From Campylobacterota bacterium (GTDB taxonomy: Bacteria; Campylobacterota; Campylobacteria; Campylobacterales; Sulfurovaceae), in contig JAADDP010000019.1 in assembly GCA_013153825.1 (NCBI GenBank), positions 1-6,132 on the forward strand: a stretch of DNA of 6,132 nucleotides, in the 5' to 3' direction. Below, one piece after another: positions 1 through 4,712 of this stretch. The stretch's first letter is position 1; each line of letters starts with the position of its first letter. The position numbers and the translations under genes were made by a program. The notes beneath the pieces are model-generated. The model was not told where the DNA came from, did no database searches, and saw only the letters and a program-made list of their open reading frames with translations.

Positions 1-546
1 GTCAAAAATTTCAAAGAAACTAAACACCTTATTCTTATCTCTCGATAGTAGCTCTAAAAGTCTCCTCTCATTCTTTGTGAGTTTTATCTCATGTCCATCT
101 CTAGTAAGTTGCTTAGATTTTGAGTCCCACACAGTATCTCTATCTAATAGAAATATACTCTGCTCGTCCCTCTCTTCAGCTATCTCCCTTTTTGCCTTTT
201 CTACAGCATTTTTGAGCGTCTCAAGCTCTATAGGTTTAATTATATATCTTATGAGATACAGCTCTATTGCTTGAAGTAGTTTATCCTGCTCTGCATAAGA
301 TGTTGTTATAATAATCTTCACCCCCTTATCGACTCTCCTTATCCTCTTTGCTAGGGTCAATCCATCAATCTTTGGCATATTTATATCTAAAAGAATGATG
401 TCGGGTTTATACTCCAGATATAGATTATACCCCTCCTCCCCATCATTGGCACAATATATAATATCTATAACATTTTTTAAGAAATTTAGATATATCTGCT
501 GAATATCCACATCGTCCTCAATATACAAAAGTTTTAATGAATTCAA
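1..546 (-). CDS. OmpR-family two-component response regulator (receiver + winged helix), 3' end outside window
   Basis: The protein is a DNA-binding response regulator, phosphorylated by a sensor kinase that is not in this window. The visible 182 residues hold a complete receiver domain (about 4-120): acidic residues E10-D11-D12, phosphoacceptor D54 in LLDINMPKIDG, switch residue T82 and conserved K104-P105. A linker rich in charged residues follows, and then the start of an OmpR/PhoB-type winged helix from about 132, with the typical LTKNERRLLELL stretch at 156-167. The recognition helix lies beyond the left edge. There is no ATG near the N terminus (the first in-frame ATG is M57, inside the receiver). 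The start is therefore TTG at 546, preceded by AAAGGGG (552-558) with 5 nt spacing; another in-frame TTG at 582 has no such support. The gene is divergent from the exported PilJ-like gene at 671, which hints at but does not prove a shared pathway. Family assignment is very secure; the target genes are unknown. Confidence 0.93.
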   Translation of the reverse strand, partial: MNSLKLLYIEDDVDIQQIYLNFLKNVIDIIYCANDGEEGYNLYLEYKPDIILLDINMPKIDGLTLAKRIRRVDKGVKIIITTSYAEQDKLLQAIELYLIRYIIKPIELETLKNAVEKAKREIAEERDEQSIFLLDRDTVWDSKSKQLTRDGHEIKLTKNERRLLELLSRDKNKVFSFFEIFD

Positions 547-589
547 CCAAACCCCTTTAAAAAAATAGATTTTTTTATACAATTCCTAA

Positions 590-595
590 ATTATA
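590..595 (-). promoter_or_regulatory. -10 box for the response regulator gene
   Basis: On the minus strand this reads TATAAT, a perfect sigma-70 -10 hexamer, about 44 bp upstream of the TTG start and predicting a leader of roughly 35-40 nt. No good -35 hexamer sits at 16-18 bp, which is usual in Campylobacterota promoters. Call by pattern only. Confidence 0.55.
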
Positions 596-627
596 CCCAA
601 TTTTTTCATGATTAGTGCCAAGTTGGA

Positions 628-636
628 TGATATGAT
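628..636 (+). promoter_or_regulatory. Extended -10 promoter for the exported protein gene at 671
   Basis: TGATATGAT is an extended -10 element (TGN plus TATGAT). It would start transcription near 643 and give a leader of about 28 nt containing the Shine-Dalgarno sequence GAGGG at 659-663, 7 nt before the ATG. No convincing -35 box is present. A small inverted repeat, CCAA-G-TTGG (618-626), lies just upstream, between this promoter and the divergent one, and could be an operator half; that is speculation. Confidence 0.5.
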
Positions 637-670
637 TTTGTAAAGCAGACACTAAAAAGAGGGAAGTAAT

Positions 671-1213
671 ATGAAAAAGTTAACACAAACTTTAACAATA
701 GCTCTATTGGTTGGAACAGCTTCCGGAGAGGCCTCTTCATATATTGAAGATTATGCGATTACCAAAGAGTACAAACTGTTGAATGATATGAGAGTTGCTA
801 GAAAACAGCAAGAGTTAATCTTAAAAATGGGGAGAGAGCTAGATGCTAGGGATGTAGATGTTGAGTCGCTAAAGGCGTTAGAGGGTAGATTTACACAGGT
901 TTTGAATGGCTTAATATATGGTGATGATAGTTTGGAGTTGAGAGGTACGAAGCTCCCAGCCTTTAGAAGCAAATTAGTTGAATTAAAAAGAGTTTGGGGA
1001 GAGGAGTCTAAATTGATGAGAGATAGTATCAGCAATATAGATTTGAGAGATGAGGCTAAAGCTAAACTTAATGGTTTAATGATAAAGATGAGTGAGTTAA
1101 TCGAGCTATATAATCAGTCATATAGTAGATTTAAGCAGAAATCTAAGATATCATCTATAGTATATAGACACACATTAAATTCAGAGAAGAGACATATAGC
1201 TTCTATATTATAG
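671..1213 (+). CDS. Small exported helical protein, probable degenerate PilJ-type (type IV pili methyl-accepting) sensor domain
   Basis: The 180-residue protein begins with a typical signal peptide (MKKL, a hydrophobic run ending near residue 16, likely cleavage after GEA at 19-21). The mature part is charged, almost certainly all-helical and has no further membrane segment, so it should be periplasmic. Residues 42-53 (VARKQQELILKM) align with the AGRQRMLSQKM core of PilJ/NarX-like four-helix sensor domains. FTQVLNGLIYGD (74-85) and LVELKRVW (102-109) fit the later parts of that domain, and LNSEKRHIAS (169-178) looks like a worn second copy of the core motif. The GRQR residues themselves are not kept, so this is an inference from spacing and partial identity. 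There is no kinase, HAMP or signalling domain in the protein. It is divergent from a response regulator and ends 4 bp from the convergent transpeptidase gene. The start is supported by GAGGG at 659-663. A plain coiled-coil periplasmic protein is the alternative. Confidence 0.8.
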   Translation: MKKLTQTLTIALLVGTASGEASSYIEDYAITKEYKLLNDMRVARKQQELILKMGRELDARDVDVESLKALEGRFTQVLNGLIYGDDSLELRGTKLPAFRSKLVELKRVWGEESKLMRDSISNIDLRDEAKAKLNGLMIKMSELIELYNQSYSRFKQKSKISSIVYRHTLNSEKRHIASIL

Positions 1214-1217
1214 AAAA

Positions 1218-2891
1218 TTAATATACGCTATACTCCTCATTTAGAATGCTACTTTCTTCTCTATCCATATAACTATCATCTTTAACAGTTGCATCCTGTA
1301 TCATCTTATCATACCCATATATATCTTTTCTAAAGAATACCATACCATCTCTCTTAAATACAGTAAAGTATGTTGTATATACAGGTAGAGATTTTGTAAA
1401 ACGCATTATCTTATTCTTCAGAGTCTGTCTATATCTATCTATCTGTGCTATATCTGAAGATTTAAGATGTGGCTTTAACGCCTCTAGAAGTTGAAAAGGT
1501 TTAGATATTCTCATACATCCAGAACTGTAGACTCTATATCTCCTCTCAAAGAGACTCTTGTTATCTGTATCATGTAGATATACGGAATACTTATTTGGAA
1601 ACATAAACTTTATTCTTCCGAGAGCATTATCATCTCCTGGATATTGAACAAATCTATATGGGATATGTCCATTCTTCTCATCTAAATATCTGGTTAACTT
1701 ATTGATATCCAGATTTTTTATCTCCTTCTTATCTTTCCATCCGTAGAAAACATGTATGTTGTGTTTCTCCATATAGTCTGGCTCCTCAATGAGGGTTGGA
1801 ATTAGGTCCTTTCTCACTAGGTTTTCTGGAATATTCCAGTTGGGATTTAACTCCAAATAGGTCATTTTGCTATGAAATATTGGCGTTGGTCTCTTATCCC
1901 TTCCTACGACTGCACTCATATGTAGGTTTGATATACCATCTTTATAGTAGTCCATTGTGAAATCTGGAATATTTACCATGATGAATTCATCAGGGAACTT
2001 GTTAGGAGAGACCTTCAATTTATCTAAGTTTGTAATGATTGAGTCTATGAGAAGAGATATGGGCTTATTCATATAGTATATAGTAACCTTATCGATAATT
2101 CCATTCTGCTCTAAATTAAACCTCTCTTTATATCTATATATTGCAGACTTTAACTTCTCATCAAATATATCACTATAGATAGCTCCACTCTCTTTGGGGT
2201 AGTCTCCCTCCATAGCTAATCGCTCCTTTATCTTAGCTATTTTTCTATCTACATCCCCAAATTTTAAACCTGAAAAGTTTCTTGTATAGGGTATTCTAGG
2301 CAGTTTTGTTGGTATAGCTCTATATATCTCAAGTGCATCGATTAAGTCACTATGTCTTTTAGGTAGTGGCGTTAATGAGTTAAATAGGGATACTATATCG
2401 TTTTTAGCTAGGGCATTAAAGAGTCTTTTTGTTGATGGTACCTTTTTTCTCACCATCTCCCATACAGCTTTTATATCCTGTAGCTCTAAATCTTTAATCT
2501 TCTGTTGAACCATATCCCAATCTACATCACTCTGAACTATAAACTTTGTCAACTCTATGTAGCTCTTTGTCAATGCGATATCTAAAGTGGCAAGTTCAAC
2601 ACTATTATGGTTTAAATCCATACCATCTTGGAGTAGATATCCATACTGATTTATCACATCTCTATAGAACACCTTCCCTTTATAGTTAAAATATGGGTTA
2701 TTTAGAGCATCTACCAATGAGTGGTAGTTTTTTGCGTGACCTATCCAGAGAGGTCTATTTCCATTTAGAGAGTATAACTCCTTAACCTCTCTAGATTCAT
2801 CTTTTAACTGTAAATTTATCTGATTATCAAGTAATGTAGCACTTAGAAAAGAGTATATTGTAATTAATAGAAGTATTATTCTCAAAACCAT
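1218..2891 (-). CDS. YcbB/LdtD-type L,D-transpeptidase
   Basis: This periplasmic enzyme forms 3-3 cross-links between meso-diaminopimelate residues of peptidoglycan stem peptides, a beta-lactam-tolerant alternative to penicillin-binding proteins. From the ATG at 2891 it has 557 residues, close to the usual length for the family. A hydrophobic signal sequence covers about 3-20, followed by the N-terminal scaffold region with the NRPLWIG motif (45-51) typical of YcbB proteins. A PG_binding_1-like domain lies near 238-278 and the YkuD catalytic domain near 303-480. Landmarks of the catalytic domain are VGRDKRPTPIF (329-339), NPNWNIPENLVRKD (349-362), GDDNALGRIKFMFPNK (419-434), HDT (440-442) and SSGCMRI with nucleophile Cys459. 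All expected catalytic residues are present. The open frame extends to a GTG at 2897, but that codon overlaps the Shine-Dalgarno sequence AAAGG; the ATG at 2891 lies 5 nt after it and is preferred. The gene lies downstream of the beta-barrel gene on the same strand, separated from it by a terminator. Confidence 0.95.
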   Translation of the reverse strand: MVLRIILLLITIYSFLSATLLDNQINLQLKDESREVKELYSLNGNRPLWIGHAKNYHSLVDALNNPYFNYKGKVFYRDVINQYGYLLQDGMDLNHNSVELATLDIALTKSYIELTKFIVQSDVDWDMVQQKIKDLELQDIKAVWEMVRKKVPSTKRLFNALAKNDIVSLFNSLTPLPKRHSDLIDALEIYRAIPTKLPRIPYTRNFSGLKFGDVDRKIAKIKERLAMEGDYPKESGAIYSDIFDEKLKSAIYRYKERFNLEQNGIIDKVTIYYMNKPISLLIDSIITNLDKLKVSPNKFPDEFIMVNIPDFTMDYYKDGISNLHMSAVVGRDKRPTPIFHSKMTYLELNPNWNIPENLVRKDLIPTLIEEPDYMEKHNIHVFYGWKDKKEIKNLDINKLTRYLDEKNGHIPYRFVQYPGDDNALGRIKFMFPNKYSVYLHDTDNKSLFERRYRVYSSGCMRISKPFQLLEALKPHLKSSDIAQIDRYRQTLKNKIMRFTKSLPVYTTYFTVFKRDGMVFFRKDIYGYDKMIQDATVKDDSYMDREESSILNEEYSVY

Positions 2892-2901
2892 CCCCACCTT
2901 T
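2892..2901 (-). promoter_or_regulatory. Ribosome binding site that sets the transpeptidase start
   Basis: On the minus strand AAAGG (2897-2901) is followed by TGGGG and then ATG at 2889-2891. The alternative GTG start at 2895-2897 uses the last G of this Shine-Dalgarno sequence, leaving no spacer, so it is very unlikely to be used. Confidence 0.65.
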
Positions 2902-2915
2902 AAATTTTAAACTAT

Positions 2916-2931
2916 CTATAAAAACTTATAG
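2916..2931 (-). repeat. Short perfect inverted repeat in the transpeptidase leader
   Basis: CTATAA and TTATAG arms of 6 bp flank a 4-base loop, about 25 bp upstream of the transpeptidase ATG. It could be a small hairpin in the leader RNA, or part of the promoter, since TATTCT (2930-2935, minus strand) could serve as a weak -10. AT-rich arms make chance occurrence plausible. Confidence 0.3.
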
Positions 2932-2950
2932 AATAAATCTTTATATATAT

Positions 2951-2985
2951 TTTAAAAATTAGAGGGCAGGGGTTTCCCCACCTCT
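2951..2985 (-). terminator. Rho-independent terminator of the beta-barrel protein gene
   Basis: Read on the minus strand, AGAGG-T-GGGG-AAA-CCCC-TGC-CCTCT folds into a GC-rich stem (2961-2985) with a 3-base loop and one small asymmetric internal loop. It is followed at once by AATTTTTAAA (2951-2960). It begins 5 bp after the TAA stop at 2991-2993, exactly where a terminator is expected. On the plus strand no comparable T-run follows, so it is directional. Confidence 0.8.
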
Positions 2986-2990
2986 AGAGG

Positions 2991-3827
2991 TTAAAAGCTA
3001 TACTTCACACCAATATTAGCTCCCCAAGTTGAGTTTGTTCCTCCAAAGTTTCTAAGGTAGTTAACAACATCTGTAAATACAGATATATTTGGAGTTACAC
3101 TATAGTCAACCCCACCACCGAAAGAGAAACCTGAATTTGTTCCATCAAATGGGCTACTTGCTGTTCCATGGTGAAGTTCACCTTTAACTGGATCCGACAT
3201 ATTAACTGATGAGTAACCAATCAATCCATATACATTGACTTTATCATCCATTAGAGGATATTTAGGCTTTAGGTATAATCCAAACTCTGATAGGTTATCC
3301 TGCCCTCTATTCTCCTCAGATATTGATAGTGCAGCTCTCAATTCAGCACCTAGATATCTCATGAAGTCATAACCTGCTATAAATGTTATTCCAAGCTGTC
3401 TATCTTGGTAATCCTCCTCTGAGAAGAGTGATGATGCTGCACAATCATCAGCTCTTATAGCCATGTTGGATAGTGCTACCCCCATATAGAACTTTCCATC
3501 TCCAAATCCAAGACCACTAAAGATTGAAGATGAGCTTCCATTTGATGAGTTTGGATTTGGAGTTGGAGTTGCAACGGCCTTTGTTGGAGTAGGTGCTACG
3601 GCTGTGGTAGGCTCAGGATTGGACTCTACAATATATCCCCCATCGCTCTCTCCTCCTCCCATCTCAACAACTGTTGGTGTAGTTTCAGGGATAATTTCAT
3701 CTTGGGCAGCTCTCTCTGCCTCTTGATAATCATCATTTTGAAAAGTTGTAACTCCACCTATATCTCCACCCGCAAAACTCATACTACTTAATAGAGCAAT
3801 AGCAACGATTGAACTTCTATATTTCAT
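2991..3827 (-). CDS. Outer-membrane beta-barrel protein with Pro/Thr/Ser-rich linker
   Basis: The 278-residue protein has a clear signal peptide (1-19, cleavage after SFA). An acidic stretch (about 22-70) follows, then a low-complexity linker rich in Pro, Thr, Ala, Asn and Ser (about 71-101). A C-terminal domain of about 168 residues (111-278) shows alternating hydrophobic/polar beta strands, and the protein ends YSF. The terminal aromatic residue and strand pattern are those of small (probably 8-stranded) OmpA/OmpW-like barrels inserted by the BAM complex; GLYLKPKYPL (183-192), VYGLIGYSS (199-207) and FGGGVDYSV (236-244) are typical strand motifs. There is one cysteine (C129), in a predicted loop. 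The start is supported by GAGGAGA (3835-3841), 7 nt before ATG. It has its own promoter and terminator, so it is probably monocistronic and well expressed. Precise function is not recognisable; a structural or adhesin-like role is only inference. Confidence 0.88.
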   Translation of the reverse strand: MKYRSSIVAIALLSSMSFAGGDIGGVTTFQNDDYQEAERAAQDEIIPETTPTVVEMGGGESDGGYIVESNPEPTTAVAPTPTKAVATPTPNPNSSNGSSSSIFSGLGFGDGKFYMGVALSNMAIRADDCAASSLFSEEDYQDRQLGITFIAGYDFMRYLGAELRAALSISEENRGQDNLSEFGLYLKPKYPLMDDKVNVYGLIGYSSVNMSDPVKGELHHGTASSPFDGTNSGFSFGGGVDYSVTPNISVFTDVVNYLRNFGGTNSTWGANIGVKYSF

Positions 3828-3861
3828 AACTTAATCTCCTCGTATTTTTTAGATTTACACA

Positions 3862-3870
3862 AGTATAACA
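3862..3870 (-). promoter_or_regulatory. Extended -10 promoter of the beta-barrel protein gene
   Basis: On the minus strand TGTTATACT is an extended -10 element (TGN plus TATACT). It predicts transcription starting near 3855 and a leader of about 28 nt carrying the strong Shine-Dalgarno sequence. An AT-rich tract lies upstream, and a small inverted repeat CCATA-N5-TATGG (3897-3911) sits about 30 bp upstream of the -10. A -35 box is not evident. Confidence 0.6.
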
Positions 3871-3949
3871 TATTTTCTTTATAAAAATATAATAAACCAT
3901 ACAGAATATGGTAGTTAATATTAAAAAAACAGAACCTTATATTTTCGTT

Positions 3950-4567
3950 TCATATAGCATTTAAATGCTCTTTAAAAAGATATTTATGAGCCTCTGGAAG
4001 GCTATTATATACCCCATGGGCTAAATCTCTTATCTCCCATAAAGCACTCTTGGAACTCCTTAAATTTAGGAAGTTCTGGAGACTTCTAGCATTTATTGTC
4101 CAAGTTAACTCTGTCTTATAAGACTCAGGTAAGGCATATTTAGCAATATCATTTGATATACCACTCTTTAGTAGAAGTTGAAGTCTATTTAGGGCATCAA
4201 CAGATGCCTTATCCACATCCACATTTCCGGTTAAGACTAGATATCTCTCAACTCTACTCAACTCATCTAGAGTGAAATCATCCTCACCCTTTAACTCTTT
4301 AAGAGTGTATCTAGTAGATTTTACACTTAGACTTGCCACTCTATGTCGACTCAACTCTTGCAGTAATGCTCTGCTAACTCCACGTATATAGAATGTGTAG
4401 CTGAGATGCTCTAGAGTTGATGAGTGTCTATATCTATTCCCAACTCTATCTATCAACTCTCTATCCCTATCTCCACCTCCATCACTATTTTTAAAGCTCT
4501 GCCAACATGTTCTTATGGCAAAAGAGCATACATCTAGTGGTGTATGGTGCATCAACCGTATCTCCAT
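3950..4567 (-). CDS. thyX: Flavin-dependent thymidylate synthase ThyX
   Basis: ThyX makes dTMP from dUMP in the cytoplasm using methylenetetrahydrofolate as carbon donor and FAD/NADPH for reduction; it replaces ThyA in many bacteria. The chosen start gives 205 residues, normal for the family. The diagnostic ThyX motif RHRxxSxxxxSxR is intact at 74-86 (RHRVASLSVKSTR), with Ser84 in the conserved active-site position. STLEHLSYTF (50-59) carries the conserved Glu-His pair, and NLRSSKSALWEIRDLA (168-183) is the conserved C-terminal substrate and flavin region. The open frame extends four codons further, to an ATG at 4579. The internal ATG at 4567 is preferred because TGGAG lies 6 nt before it and the resulting N terminus (MEIRLMHHTPLDV) matches the family. 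thyX is divergent from the polysaccharide gene and upstream of the beta-barrel gene on the same strand, with a 122 bp gap and a separate promoter there. Confidence 0.97.
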   Translation of the reverse strand: MEIRLMHHTPLDVCSFAIRTCWQSFKNSDGGGDRDRELIDRVGNRYRHSSTLEHLSYTFYIRGVSRALLQELSRHRVASLSVKSTRYTLKELKGEDDFTLDELSRVERYLVLTGNVDVDKASVDALNRLQLLLKSGISNDIAKYALPESYKTELTWTINARSLQNFLNLRSSKSALWEIRDLAHGVYNSLPEAHKYLFKEHLNAI

Positions 4568-4578
4568 TTTTAACTCCA
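4568..4578 (-). promoter_or_regulatory. Ribosome binding site that sets the thyX start
   Basis: On the minus strand TGGAG (4574-4578) is followed by TTAAAA and ATG (4565-4567). The upstream ATG at 4577-4579 overlaps this Shine-Dalgarno sequence and has only a weak GAAAA-like sequence before it. Confidence 0.6.
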
Positions 4579-4633
4579 TTTCAATTTTCTAGAAGTATAG
4601 TGATATTTGGTCGTGACATAGATTAAGAGCGAT

Positions 4634-4642
4634 ATTATAGCA
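4634..4642 (-). promoter_or_regulatory. Extended -10 promoter of thyX
   Basis: On the minus strand TGCTATAAT is a perfect extended -10 element, predicting a start near 4627 and a leader of about 60 nt. A second possible -10, TATACT at 4594-4599, is closer to the gene but lacks the TG extension. The -35 region would fall on the -35 of the opposite promoter. Confidence 0.6.
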
Positions 4643-4650
4643 CACTTTAA

Positions 4651-4680
4651 TGGACAATTAATATTTTTATATGTTAGAAT
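4651..4680 (+). promoter_or_regulatory. Promoter of the polysaccharide co-polymerase gene
   Basis: TGGACA (4651-4656, five of six matches to TTGACA) and TAGAAT (4675-4680) are separated by 18 bp, and TGT at 4672-4674 extends the -10. Transcription would start near 4687, leaving about 26 nt of leader with AAGGG (4702-4706), 6 nt before the ATG. Confidence 0.6.
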
Positions 4681-4712
4681 ATATTTTAAATAGTGAATAT
4701 TAAGGGATTTAG

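Noticed and set aside
77..274. 65-codon plus-strand open frame
   Set aside because: It is antisense to the well-supported response regulator and encodes a low-complexity Ser/Leu/Phe sequence with no recognisable motif.
606..621. Sigma-54-like TTGGCAC on the minus strand upstream of the response regulator
   Set aside because: The -24-like TGGCAC is present, but the -12 GC element at the required spacing is missing (ATGAA instead of TTGCA/T).
751..1035. 94-codon minus-strand open frame
   Set aside because: It is a shadow of the exported protein gene, without a Shine-Dalgarno sequence or domain signature.
1427..1444. Run of TATC tetranucleotides inside the transpeptidase gene
   Set aside because: It is too short and imperfect for a phase-variable repeat, and it reflects the frequent GAT/AGA/ATA codons on the coding strand.
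2981..2990. CCTCTAGAGG palindrome beside the terminator
   Set aside because: It shares bases with the terminator stem; the longer hairpin followed by a T-run explains the sequence better than an operator.
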